This document shows positions 42,701 through 50,462 of a stretch of DNA of 64,000 nucleotides, piece by piece. The position numbers and the translations under genes were made by a program. How positions within the stretch are numbered: position 1 is the first letter of the stretch; the number at the start of each line of letters is the position of its first letter. The notes under the pieces were generated by a model that saw nothing but the letters and a program-made list of their open reading frames with translations, was not told where the DNA came from and searched no databases. The DNA is from an uncultured Oscillospiraceae bacterium. Its GTDB lineage: Bacteria > Bacillota > Clostridia > Oscillospirales > Oscillospiraceae. The DNA is taken from assembly GCA_934589145.1 (NCBI GenBank), contig CAKTNW010000004.1, positions 50,730-114,729 of the forward strand, written 5' to 3'.

Positions 42701-45062
42701 CACCGTCACCATGACGGAGGATGCCGCAGGCGATACGCTGAGCAGCACGACCAGCTATACTTACGATGGTGAGGAGCAGATCGTCTGGGCTATCGACCAG
42801 GAGACCCATGACAACTGCGGCCTGAATGACTATCAGGCCATCACCAGCGGGGATACCTACAGCGGCTGCAAGATCGGCGGCGATCCTTATGTCCGCGGCG
42901 TGGAAGTGTACAACCAGCACGGCGCTCTGATCACCTATTACATCCGTCTGAAGGCTGCTCCGGAGGATTCCCTGCGAGTTCATTACATCAACAAGACCAC
43001 CGGAGAAGAATTCTACAATTATTCCATTAGTGTCGAGCAAGGCACAGTTTTTGACAAGGGCTTTGACCAGGTTGCACAGAATAGCACAGAGCTTACCGGC
43101 AACACAGTAAAGAACTATTTAGGCTTTACGGAAACGGTCATTGCGGAGCTTGAAAAGATTTCCGGAATCGGTGCGCAGTATAAATACAGTAACTATACTT
43201 GCGTGGATACCAGCCGGAATGACGATGGTAAAGACGTTTTTCTGTACTATACCTTTGTCACGACAAAGACATTCGTTGTGGACTTCGGCCTGCCGGTGGT
43301 GATCAGACCTGCGGATATTGCCGAACGACTGAGCCAGGCGAATATTGAGAGAATGTCCATTGTTGCCAAAACGAAGTATGCGGACATTGAGCGCAACAAC
43401 GCTGATTTCAGCTTTTCCTACAAGCTGACGGCCACGATTGACGGTCAGGATGATATCAACGTAACGTATTACGGCACGAATTCGGAGAATAAACCGGATA
43501 ATGCGACCTACACCGTGTCTATGATCCCTGCGTCCACTGTCTACTACGAGGACAGCTTTGCGAAGCTTAACAACGGCGTAGGCGCGGCGGCTGGCGCTAC
43601 TTGGAGCACCGACGGTGCCACAACGAATGAAACTCAGGTGCTGGAAGAGCTGGGCAAAAAGCAGAACCTTTACGGCTACGACGAGGCCTATGATAACTGC
43701 ACCACCTTCTCCATGGGCAGCGCCAAGAAGGTCACCGTGTCCGCCGATATGGCCGCGAATTGGGACACTGACGCTAACAGCGCCTGGCCCACCGCCACCT
43801 TCACCTTCAAGGGCACCGGCTTCGACGTCATCTCCCTGACCGACAACCGCTCCGGCGCGATCGTTGTTAAGGTGTATGAAGGCAAGGACACCAGTGGTAA
43901 GCTGGTCAAGAGCTACATTGTTAATAACTACTATGGTTATCAGTACAATGACGCGACAAAGACTTGGGAAGTCAGTAATGAAAGCGGCGCGAATGCCTTG
44001 TACCAGATTCCCGTCATGAAGATTGCTGATTTGACCTATGGTGAGTACACGGCTGTAATTAAGGTGTCGTATGGCGCAGCGTTTGACTTTACAAATAGCA
44101 ACAGTTATAGCTTCTGGCTGGATGCCATCCGCGTCTATGACCCCATGGGTGAGAATGCGGACTATGCACAGGACGGCGAAGGCTGGCCCCAGTACATCAA
44201 GTTGCGCACCGAGTTGAAGAAGAACGTCGACGATGAAAAGACGATGCTGTTCATTGATGGTGCTGATCAGGCAAGCGTTGCCGATTATGCGAACTACGGC
44301 CCCAACAACGAGGTCTATCTGGCGAAGGGCCAGGCCATCAGCTTCAAGCTGACGGGCGATCTTGAGAGTATCGCTACGGTTCAAATCGGCGCTAAGTCTC
44401 CCGATGGTACAGAAGCAAAGGCAAAGATTTCTGTGAATAATCAGGAGATTGCCTCTGCTACCGAGATGTACTATGACATTACGACTGACGCTAAAAATGG
44501 CGAAGTTGTCACTATTGTCAATAATGGTGCTGACGACACGATTCTGTCCCTGACAAATCTGAAGGTCACATTCACGGGGGCAGATAAGAGTGTGAGCTTG
44601 GCTGTCCTCAATGCAGAGGATACCAACAACGCCGTGGCGGCTGTCCGGGCCCTGCTTGCCGCTCCCGTGGAGCCGGATCCCGAGCCCGAAGTCTTTGTGC
44701 CGGAGTACTTCCAGGCCACCTGGAACCGCGGCACGGTGAAGGTGGGCCAGAAGGCCACTCTGACGGTCAAGACCTCCGCGGATGTGGAAGCCATCACCGT
44801 GGACGGCAAGACCATTGACACCTACCGCACCCGTACCGAGCGCACCGGCTGGGGCTGGAACGCCACGAAGGTGACGTACCATGTGTTTACCTTCACGGTC
44901 ACTGCGGCCGAGGCGGGAACCCTGAATTACAGCATCGTCGCCGCCAACGCTGACGGTGTGAACAGCGAGGCCTTTGACGTCCCGGCCCTGACGGTGCAGG
45001 CCGCTTCCCAGCGGCCCGGCATCGGCGGCTGGCTGGATCAGATCTTCGGCCGTTGGTTCTGA
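39732..45062 (+). CDS. Giant secreted GH20-type glycosidase with Big2-like and further beta domains
   Basis: 1776 aa. Signal peptide about 1-33 (ending SVFA), an acidic Glu/Asp/Thr linker (34-105), then a GH20 beta-N-acetylhexosaminidase or lacto-N-biosidase-type barrel (about 110-470): DLKKIINYAAASNYTHVELAF, GIGIIPMFDAPGH and the catalytic pair D298-E299 in IAADECG. A Big2-like domain follows (about 475-550), then a Tyr-rich stretch (about 628-657) and several uncharacterised beta domains. The C-terminus (GIGGWLDQIFGRWF) has no sorting signal. It probably releases N-acetylhexosamine units from host mucin or milk-type glycans (family knowledge). The 81-aa peptide gene starts 18 bp after its stop. 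Confidence 0.85.
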   Translation: MNQTQKHTTGKKLLALLLALIMSVSLLPMSVFAADLEQTDADGQPVVEQGVEDAVTDETDGQDEEAVPQEPVEDVQEPAEDETDVTDADIQAAEGDVAVQAAEINYVTKTGNGKTLDDSTFYRIVHIDCGRKYFSVADLKKIINYAAASNYTHVELAFGNDGLRFLLDDMEVTASGVTYGSDDVKSAIQAGNKAFYDAGTNELIQSEMKEIISYANSKGIGIIPMFDAPGHLQTVVRAMAILGVATNEYTTPTTSGTSVNYAINLTDAASVNFVQALMQKYITYFKNQGCTMFNIAADECGFSNMNNTTYTAYANLVNSMAAMVQNTGMVALAFNDGIYHIGLTTSVEFDSNIAVCYWDASSTKYAPAATLAGKGFKIINTNNKWYYVIGKENITNRSDWSGYAYTCQYAKEQMSSENSCLSIDGDSNKTTPVGCMAAIWCDYPSNSANWTNVESYIQTLSQYNSTYFVKAAVPAIKVDSANLTVDGTTTLTMANVDASATVTWKVTPEGVIELSATTGASITAKALKAGTATVTATVNGTDYTTKITVQDAGDETFNSEKDIYVTVGGETTESVTGANYAGDYTTKDESIASVTVTGENEKEGTEKYTSTRVSYRNLASSISRNWTETSYYYQVGNNYYPVYVRYQNNYYYYGYSTTGDSSNVTSIDSSRWGSTQVPVYTKTGVPGTSASTTITFTGKKVGDTYVIIGGVKYNIHVVAEDLSKAGTLPIQTWFTNCDIEVVATENNTQYTVGQTTGNFVNGNWQDNKQPYYVSVSAKDAYGADGVPLSAVLPATMLRYENSNTYWQQAYTGKVQKELVLWTGRIHSSSNIQLISGKDYSNTGTEFQYVRYFGGAWAVSADRINWTTVTGAGSTTNSSSCTEQLAVYYMMRSEITKEVTTDVADWGYIKSDSTYGTQISSGNYVILDFAVKYEGGTRNPNTFPQDGKTFVFHCTPNDASGSVKQDSSGNYYRQLNNFRGVNTSEYEIYMVTVTMTEDAAGDTLSSTTSYTYDGEEQIVWAIDQETHDNCGLNDYQAITSGDTYSGCKIGGDPYVRGVEVYNQHGALITYYIRLKAAPEDSLRVHYINKTTGEEFYNYSISVEQGTVFDKGFDQVAQNSTELTGNTVKNYLGFTETVIAELEKISGIGAQYKYSNYTCVDTSRNDDGKDVFLYYTFVTTKTFVVDFGLPVVIRPADIAERLSQANIERMSIVAKTKYADIERNNADFSFSYKLTATIDGQDDINVTYYGTNSENKPDNATYTVSMIPASTVYYEDSFAKLNNGVGAAAGATWSTDGATTNETQVLEELGKKQNLYGYDEAYDNCTTFSMGSAKKVTVSADMAANWDTDANSAWPTATFTFKGTGFDVISLTDNRSGAIVVKVYEGKDTSGKLVKSYIVNNYYGYQYNDATKTWEVSNESGANALYQIPVMKIADLTYGEYTAVIKVSYGAAFDFTNSNSYSFWLDAIRVYDPMGENADYAQDGEGWPQYIKLRTELKKNVDDEKTMLFIDGADQASVADYANYGPNNEVYLAKGQAISFKLTGDLESIATVQIGAKSPDGTEAKAKISVNNQEIASATEMYYDITTDAKNGEVVTIVNNGADDTILSLTNLKVTFTGADKSVSLAVLNAEDTNNAVAAVRALLAAPVEPDPEPEVFVPEYFQATWNRGTVKVGQKATLTVKTSADVEAITVDGKTIDTYRTRTERTGWGWNATKVTYHVFTFTVTAAEAGTLNYSIVAANADGVNSEAFDVPALTVQAASQRPGIGGWLDQIFGRWF

Positions 45063-45080
45063 GAAAGGAGTGAATGAATA

Positions 45081-45326
45081 ATGAAGAAATCCTATGTGAA
45101 GCCCCAGGTGCTTTTTGAGGACTTCCAGCTCAGTGCCAATATTGCAGCAGGTTGTGGATATCGGATAAATCATGCGGATACAATTAACACATTGTGTACC
45201 TATGATATGACTGACGAAAAAGTATTTAATACAATACTTGCGGGCGGCTGTACGACAACGCCGCCGGAGGATGATAGCATTTGCTATCATAACCCGACCA
45301 GTCAGACAAAACTCTTCACTTCCTGA
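45081..45326 (+). CDS. Candidate RiPP precursor peptide (four Cys)
   Basis: 81 aa. N-terminal leader-like segment of about 24 residues (MKKSYVKPQVLFEDFQLSA, then NIAAG) followed by a core with Cys at 25, 39, 57 and 68 (GCGY, LCTY, GGCT, ICYH) rich in Thr, Asn and Asp. There is no signal peptide. The MKKxYxKPxVxFExF-type start resembles, from memory, short conserved peptides common in gut Clostridia. It has a lower GC content than its neighbours. AAAGGAG precedes ATG 45081. Genes for an HPr-kinase-like protein, radical SAM/SPASM enzyme and PqqD-like protein follow within 3 kb, so post-translational modification of these Cys or nearby residues is likely. The modified product and its role are unknown. 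Confidence 0.7.
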   Translation: MKKSYVKPQVLFEDFQLSANIAAGCGYRINHADTINTLCTYDMTDEKVFNTILAGGCTTTPPEDDSICYHNPTSQTKLFTS

Positions 45327-45340
45327 CTCCCAACACAACA

Positions 45341-45375
45341 AAAGTGCCCTGCCCGAGCGGGCGGGGCACTTTTTC
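45341..45375 (+). terminator. Terminator or attenuator after precursor peptide
   Basis: Stem AAAGTGCCCTGCCCG with complement GGGCGGGGCACTTT and a GAG-type loop, followed by TTTTT. No clear promoter follows before the lipoprotein gene, so partial read-through to the modification genes is likely. Confidence 0.8.
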
Positions 45376-45423
45376 CCTGAATTGCCGCTTTACCCATTTA
45401 CAAGCGGATGAAAGGAGAAAACC

Positions 45424-46119
45424 ATGAAACGTATTTGCAAGCTTTTTGCCCTGCTGCTGGCGCTGACGCTGGTGCTGACCGCCTGCGGCGGCAATGCCGC
45501 CACGGACGGTGATCCCACCGACAGCAATACCGCCAACGGTAACAGCGCCGCCGAGCCCATGATGGATCTGGGCAGCGGACTGTCCCTGATGAGCGTCAAC
45601 CGTTATGCCGGCGCTTTTGTGGAGGACGGCACCGACGAGACTGTGGCCGACGTGCTGGCCATCACCGTCCGCAACGATGGCGACAAGACGGTGCAGTATG
45701 CCCACATCACCCTGGATCAGGGGGAGAGCACCTACGAATTCAATGTGACCACCCTGCCGGTGGGCGCTTCCGCCCAGGTGCTGGAGGTATCCCGTCAGGC
45801 CATGCCGGACAGCACCGAGGGCATGGCGGGCCAGGTGGACACCTTCGCGGTGTTTGACACGGAGCCCAGTCTCTATGAGGATGTGCTGGGCATCGAGACC
45901 CAGGACACCGCCATCACCATCACCAACAAGTCCGGCAGCGACATCACCGGGCCGCTCTACGTCTATTACAAGATCGCTTATGGCGACCTGTATCTGGGCG
46001 GCATTACCTACCGGGTGGGCGTGGCCGACGGTCTGAAGGCCGGTGAGAGCAGCACCTGCTACGCCGGACACTTCTCTAATGATTACAGTAAGTTGATGTT
46101 TGCCACTTATGTACAGTGA
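45424..46119 (+). CDS. Lipoprotein of unknown function
   Basis: 231 aa. Signal peptide with lipobox LTAC, so Cys21 would be lipidated and the protein anchored outside. A short Asn/Thr/Asp linker leads to a beta-rich domain with VLAITVRNDGDKTVQYAHIT and TAITITNKSGSDITGPLYV, reminiscent of FxLYD-type modules, and a final beta hairpin. AAAGGAG precedes the ATG. The following HPr-kinase-like gene overlaps its 3' end, so it belongs to the peptide-modification operon. It might bind or present the peptide, but nothing shows this directly. Confidence 0.75.
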   Translation: MKRICKLFALLLALTLVLTACGGNAATDGDPTDSNTANGNSAAEPMMDLGSGLSLMSVNRYAGAFVEDGTDETVADVLAITVRNDGDKTVQYAHITLDQGESTYEFNVTTLPVGASAQVLEVSRQAMPDSTEGMAGQVDTFAVFDTEPSLYEDVLGIETQDTAITITNKSGSDITGPLYVYYKIAYGDLYLGGITYRVGVADGLKAGESSTCYAGHFSNDYSKLMFATYVQ

Positions 46120-46942
46120 GTATTATGCTTTCGGCGGCGTGACGCTGGAATTGACAGGGGAGAGTGCCTGGCAGCCCTCTGACCTGTGCCGTCCCTTCCG
46201 GGTGGAGCCGCGTCCGGCGGAGCACACCATCCATGTGACGGTGGGGGACGACATGCCCCAGCCGCCGGAGGGCGCGGCCCATCAGGGCCCCCTGTACCGT
46301 TGGCGGGAGGGGGATCGGTTTTGCCTGCTGCAGGACTACGGCGGCCGCTACCGGGCCTTTGCCGCGCGGCAGGGGGACGTTACGGCGCTGCGGCTGTCCG
46401 AGGGCTATCGGGAGACGGTGTCGGCCCGGACGATTCTGGAGTCGGCGGGGCTGTTCGACCTGCTGGCGGACTTCGGCATGCTGATCCTGCACAGCGCCTA
46501 CATCGTGACGCCCCAGGGGCAGGGGCTGCTGTTCTCCGGGCCGTCCGGCGTGGGGAAGAGCACCCAGGCGGAGCTGTGGCGGCAATACGCCGGGGCGCAG
46601 GTGATCAACGGCGACCGGTCGCTGGTGCGGCCGGGGGACGGCACGGTGCACGGAATCCTGTACTCCGGCACCTCCGGCATCTGCCGGAACGTCAGCACGC
46701 CCCTGCGGGCCATCGTGCTGCCGGTGCAGGGGGCGGAGAACCGGGTGTATCCCCTGCGGCCCAAGGAGGCGTTCATGGCGCTGGTGAACCAGTGCGCCTA
46801 TTATCCCTGGGCGGCGGATTCCGCGGCGCGGATGACGGAGCTGGCGGCGGCGCTGATCGGCGCCGTGCCGGTGTACGGCCTGACGTGCCGGAAAGACGAG
46901 GGCGCCGTCCGGGCGCTGGAAGACTATTTGAGGAGGGCCTGA
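46109..46942 (+). CDS. HPr-kinase-like (HprK) protein in peptide-modification operon
   Basis: 277 aa from ATG 46109 (the open frame extends to a TTG three codons earlier). The C-terminal part has a P-loop GPSGVGKST (Gly144-Thr152, Lys150) with the flanking LLFSGPSG ... INGDRSLVRP and YSGTSGICRN blocks of HprK-type kinases. It lacks the extended N-terminal domain of HPr kinase/phosphorylase. Homologs occur in RiPP clusters and one (in the paeninodin lasso peptide system) phosphorylates the peptide. The gene overlaps the lipoprotein gene by 11 bp and is followed after 1 bp by the radical SAM gene. Confidence 0.75.
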   Translation: MYSEYYAFGGVTLELTGESAWQPSDLCRPFRVEPRPAEHTIHVTVGDDMPQPPEGAAHQGPLYRWREGDRFCLLQDYGGRYRAFAARQGDVTALRLSEGYRETVSARTILESAGLFDLLADFGMLILHSAYIVTPQGQGLLFSGPSGVGKSTQAELWRQYAGAQVINGDRSLVRPGDGTVHGILYSGTSGICRNVSTPLRAIVLPVQGAENRVYPLRPKEAFMALVNQCAYYPWAADSAARMTELAAALIGAVPVYGLTCRKDEGAVRALEDYLRRA

Positions 46943-46943
46943 T

Positions 46944-48056
46944 ATGGAATTCAGCAGCGCGGAACCCCGCCTGTCCACCTATCTGCACGCCAAGGCCTGC
47001 CGGTCGGGCACGCCGCTGGCGGGCAACTTTGAGCTGACGGCCCGGTGCAACTTCGACTGTAAGATGTGCTATGTGCATCTTTCGGCGGAGGAGCAGCGTC
47101 GGCGGGGCTGTGAGCTGACCGCCGACGAATGGCTGGCCATCGCCGAGACGGCCCGCAGCCGGGGTATGCTGTTCCTGCTGCTGACCGGCGGCGAACCGCT
47201 GATCCGCCCCGACTTCCGCTATCTGCTGACGGAGCTGAAGAAGATGGGGCTGCTGGTGTCGGTGAACAGCAACGGCTCACTGATCGACGGGGATTGGCTG
47301 GAGTTCTTCCGCCATGAGCCGCCGTTCCGGTTCAACATCACCCTGTACGGCGGCGGGAACGAGACCTATGAGCGGCTGTGCGGCCATCCGGCCTTCGATA
47401 AGGTGACGGGCAATATCCGGGCATTGAAGGCGCTGGGGATCGACGTGAAGATGAACGTATCGCTGACGCCCTACAACGCGGCGGATATGGAGGCGATCCA
47501 CGCCGCGGCGGAGGAGCTGGGCACGCCCATGCAGTTGGCCACCTATATGTTCCCGCCCATCCGCCGCAGCGAGGATATGGTGGGGCAGAACGACCGCTTC
47601 ACCGCCTGCCAGGCGGCGGAGTACGCTGTGGCCTGGGACAAACTGCGGTTCGAGCCGGAGGTGTTCCGCCAGCGGGCCGAGGCCATGCGCCAGGGGTTGT
47701 CCCTGCCCCAGGAGGAGGTCTGCGAGGGTACGCCGGGCGAGGGCGTCTCCTGTCGGGCCGGGCGCAGCGCCTTCTGGCTCAACTGGCAGGGGAACATGAC
47801 CCCCTGCGGCATGATGACGCAGCCCAAGTTCTCTGTGCCCCAACTGGGCTTTGACGAGGCGTGGCGACTGACCAAGGAGGCCACCGCCGCCATCCGGCTG
47901 CCGCCGGAGTGCGCCGCGTGCGCCAGCAAGCATGTGTGCCACGCCTGCGCCGCTATGTGCGTGACGGAGACGGGCCATTTTGACGTGAAGCCCGCCTATC
48001 TGTGCGACATGACGCGCGAGACGGTGCGGCTGACTTTGAAGGAGGCAGAGCAATGA
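46944..48056 (+). CDS. Radical SAM/SPASM peptide-modifying enzyme
   Basis: 370 aa. The [4Fe-4S]-SAM motif is C35xxxC39xxC42 (CNFDCKMC), followed by TGGEPLIRP (SAM-binding GGE). The C-terminal SPASM region has C-x-GNMTPC, then CAACASKHVCHACAAMC and LCDM, ligands for auxiliary iron-sulfur clusters. Such enzymes make thioether, C-C or other crosslinks in ribosomal peptides, or mature quinone cofactors. A GAGGAGGG site sets the ATG. The gene is followed at once by a PqqD-like chaperone, as in known peptide-maturation pairs. The 81-aa four-Cys peptide is the obvious substrate. Confidence 0.9.
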   Translation: MEFSSAEPRLSTYLHAKACRSGTPLAGNFELTARCNFDCKMCYVHLSAEEQRRRGCELTADEWLAIAETARSRGMLFLLLTGGEPLIRPDFRYLLTELKKMGLLVSVNSNGSLIDGDWLEFFRHEPPFRFNITLYGGGNETYERLCGHPAFDKVTGNIRALKALGIDVKMNVSLTPYNAADMEAIHAAAEELGTPMQLATYMFPPIRRSEDMVGQNDRFTACQAAEYAVAWDKLRFEPEVFRQRAEAMRQGLSLPQEEVCEGTPGEGVSCRAGRSAFWLNWQGNMTPCGMMTQPKFSVPQLGFDEAWRLTKEATAAIRLPPECAACASKHVCHACAAMCVTETGHFDVKPAYLCDMTRETVRLTLKEAEQ

Positions 48057-48313
48057 CGATCCGCAAACAACTGGTCAAGCGCACCATCGCCGGGGATGTG
48101 ATCCTGGTGCCGGTGGGCGACGCGTCGCTGGAGCTGAAGGGGCTTCTGACCCTGAATGAGACCGGCGAACGCATGTGGGATCTGCTGCCCCAGTGCGATA
48201 CGGAAGAGGCGCTGGTACAGCAGATGCTGGCGGAGTACGAGGTGGACGAGGCCACCCTCCGCGCCGACGTGGCAGAGTTCCTGGCGGAGCTGCGCCGGTT
48301 GGAGATCCTGTAA
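48053..48313 (+). CDS. PqqD-like RiPP recognition protein
   Basis: 86 aa. It has the RRE-type pattern: IRKQLVKRTIAGDVILVPVG (beta hairpins), LKGLLTLNETGERMWDLL and a helical C-terminal part with CDTEEALVQQMLAEYEVDE. PqqD family proteins bind the leader of a ribosomal peptide and hand it to the radical SAM enzyme. The ATG overlaps the rSAM stop as ATGA and a strong AAGGAGG site precedes it by 8 bp. Last gene of the operon before a bidirectional terminator. Confidence 0.85.
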   Translation: MTIRKQLVKRTIAGDVILVPVGDASLELKGLLTLNETGERMWDLLPQCDTEEALVQQMLAEYEVDEATLRADVAEFLAELRRLEIL

Positions 48314-48348
48314 ACGGCAAAAACGGGTGCATAAAGCCCGTTAATAGG

Positions 48349-48380
48349 GGAAAAGAGGGTGCGTTATGCACCCTCTTTTC
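48349..48380. terminator. Bidirectional intrinsic terminator
   Basis: Stem AAAAGAGGGTGC/GCACCCTCTTTT with loop GTTAT between the convergent PqqD-like and DUF4179 genes, with A/T runs on both strands. Confidence 0.88.
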
Positions 48381-49769
48381 CTATCTCTCAAAGATCGTCT
48401 TACCGTTGAACGTCAGCTTGCAGACGGTCTCCGGCTCGATAGGTTCATCGAACCGCGCCCAGAACATGCAGCTATCGTCAGTTTGAGCCGCGATAAAGGC
48501 CCAGCTACATGAAATGGGATCTCCATTTGCGTCAAACACCTTGAATTTCCAGGTATCAGCGGTGGAATCCACAAGGCCGTCGAAATACACCGCCATGGAC
48601 AGCTTGGAGCACGCAACCTTTTCTGCCAGAAGCGTCTCGCCCGCATAGGACAGGGGAACGTTCTCCGCCAGCACCTCGCTCTCGATGGTGACGGGCGTTT
48701 CGTCCAGCGTGACCTGCCATTGTCCCGGAAGCACGGTGGTAAAGAGTTCGTTTCCGCCCCAGTGCAGCTCGAGGTAGGGGAGCGCCTCCTTGTCAACGGT
48801 CACGAATACCCACGCATACCGCCAGTCGGCATCCCCCATATCGGGATCAAATGCGTCAGGCTGGCTGGAACTGTGCTCTGGCTCCGGACGGATGACGGTA
48901 TTCGTTCGTGTGTCGAGGAAGTACCAGTTTTCCTCCGATAACCATAGGATTGAGCCCATCGGCGCCTTCAAGACAAGCTGAAGCGTACCGTCTTCCCAGC
49001 CTGCATTGCAGATGGACAGACCGCCATAGGGCAGCTTCACATCCGCGTTGCCCGGCTGCCACAGATACCGCGTTGCGCCATTGTAAAAATGCTCCATGCA
49101 CTGGGGCAGCTTGGCGTTCTCACCGGCGCTTTCCACCATTTCCGCCACGTTGAAGTCCACCTTTACGTCCTCAAACCGCTTTTTCTCCTGCCAGTCGGAG
49201 AAGCCTATCACAAGGCCGTTGGCGCTGGCGCCCGGCTGCCAGTCGGCCAATACGACACCCTCCAGTTCGTTCTCCGGCACGCCCTCCTTCCGCTCCAGAA
49301 AATACGACACATAGGCGCCGGACATCATCTGGCCGGGGAAATAGAGATCAAGCTCGGCAAAGTGACCCTTCTGATCCAGAACTGCCCCCTCGTTGGCCTT
49401 CACGGAATAGAGAAGATACAGAGTCCGCTCGTCAGAGATCACCTTTTCTATCTTGATCTGCATTTCCTCCGTAGGCACGGCCTGCTGCTGCTCCGGCTGC
49501 TGCTGGGAGACCACCGGCACCTCGTCCTCGTCGCCGATGACGGTCTGGCCGGGGGAAAAGATATCACGCCACGACAGCGGGATCCTGCTGATGGCAAAGG
49601 CGGTCACGGACAGGCCCAGTATGACCAGCACTGCCACGACCGCGGCAGATAATCTGGGAAAGCGAAGGGTTTTCGTCTTGGTGCCATCAAAGTCAAGAGC
49701 CTCTTCCAGATACGCTGTATCCATGTCTCCGATGGCGGAAATCAGCTTATCGGTCATATGATCCATCAT
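48381..49769 (-). CDS. DUF4179-type membrane protein (ECF sigma partner)
   Basis: 462 aa. A cytoplasmic N-terminal segment of about 40 residues (MTDKLISAIGDMDTAYLEEA), one membrane helix (about 42-60, AAVVAVLVILGLSVTAFAI), a Gln/Glu/Pro linker and a large beta-rich extracytoplasmic domain to the end. The start overlaps the sigma factor stop by 4 bp. Products of this arrangement are regarded as anti-sigma factors of ECF sigma factors in Firmicutes, though not proven for this gene. The extracellular domain, with repeated WQP and YFDxR-type segments, would be the sensor. Confidence 0.8.
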   Translation of the reverse strand: MMDHMTDKLISAIGDMDTAYLEEALDFDGTKTKTLRFPRLSAAVVAVLVILGLSVTAFAISRIPLSWRDIFSPGQTVIGDEDEVPVVSQQQPEQQQAVPTEEMQIKIEKVISDERTLYLLYSVKANEGAVLDQKGHFAELDLYFPGQMMSGAYVSYFLERKEGVPENELEGVVLADWQPGASANGLVIGFSDWQEKKRFEDVKVDFNVAEMVESAGENAKLPQCMEHFYNGATRYLWQPGNADVKLPYGGLSICNAGWEDGTLQLVLKAPMGSILWLSEENWYFLDTRTNTVIRPEPEHSSSQPDAFDPDMGDADWRYAWVFVTVDKEALPYLELHWGGNELFTTVLPGQWQVTLDETPVTIESEVLAENVPLSYAGETLLAEKVACSKLSMAVYFDGLVDSTADTWKFKVFDANGDPISCSWAFIAAQTDDSCMFWARFDEPIEPETVCKLTFNGKTIFER

Positions 49770-50314
49770 AGAGATACCTCCCTCAGATGTTTATGTAGTT
49801 TCCCGCGGATCCTGCTGAGCCGGACAGACACGTTGTTCTCGGTGATAGCAAATGCGGCTGCGATCTCGGACAGGGATCCCGAGAACCAGTAGCGCTTCAC
49901 AAACATGACCCTGTCGTCCCTGGGCAAAGCGGAGAGAAACGCGTTGATCTGCGCCGACAGCTCACTTGCGGCAAGCTGCTCATCCAGAGAGTTGTCCGGG
50001 ATGCAGTTGGCCAGCTCCTCCAGAGACACCTCAAACTGACTGCCCCGCTTCAGCGCGGTGTTGGCCCGGAGCTTTTTCAGGGAGTGGTTGCGGACGATGC
50101 GGCAGATATAAGCGCGCAGCGGGTCGGGAGATTGGGGAGGAATACTGTTCCATGCACCGAGATACGCGTCATTTACGCACTCCTCCGCGTCCTGATGATC
50201 GTTCAGAATACTGTTGGCAAGCCGGAAGCACAGAGCGCCGTATTTCCGGGACAGTTCGGTGATGGCCTGTTCTGAGCGCTCAAAAAACAGGCTGATGATC
50301 TGCTTGTCATCCAT
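49766..50314 (-). CDS. ECF-type RNA polymerase sigma factor
   Basis: 182 aa. Region 2 includes RLANSILNDHQDAEECVNDAYL and AWNSIPP (core binding and -10 recognition), region 4 is the HTH near YWFSGSLSEIAAAFAITENN. No region 1.1 or 3 is present, which fits ECF sigma factors. A translationally coupled DUF4179-type gene, presumably its anti-sigma factor, follows. Upstream is TGTAACA (50371-50377 on the minus strand) which resembles an ECF -35 box, but the matching -10 is weak, so autoregulation is only possible. Confidence 0.93.
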   Translation of the reverse strand: MDDKQIISLFFERSEQAITELSRKYGALCFRLANSILNDHQDAEECVNDAYLGAWNSIPPQSPDPLRAYICRIVRNHSLKKLRANTALKRGSQFEVSLEELANCIPDNSLDEQLAASELSAQINAFLSALPRDDRVMFVKRYWFSGSLSEIAAAFAITENNVSVRLSRIRGKLHKHLREVSL

Positions 50315-50410
50315 AGGGCGGCGTTCCTCCTTTCTCCTTCTATTGATATAACTACCGTTTCCGGCACGGATGTTACAGGAGTTTCAAAAGTTTTTTTATT
50401 TTGTCAAAAA

Positions 50411-50450
50411 GAGGGAGGAAATGCCATGAAGCATTTCCTCCCTCTCTGAG
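50411..50450 (-). terminator. Intrinsic terminator after the transglutaminase-like lipoprotein gene
   Basis: Stem GAGGGAGGAAATGC/GCATTTCCTCCCTC (50411-50424, 50431-50444), loop CATGAA. On the minus strand a T run (CTTTTTGAC) follows. Confidence 0.85.
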
Positions 50451-50462
50451 GGGGACACCGTC

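Noticed and set aside
43119-45341. 740-codon minus-strand frame opposite the GH20 gene's C-terminal half
   Set aside because: Shadow of the secreted protein; no RBS or domain.
50351-50377. ECF-type autoregulatory promoter before the sigma factor
   Set aside because: TGTAACA is present but the spacing to CGGTAGT is about 14 bp, shorter than the usual 16-17; not claimed as a feature.
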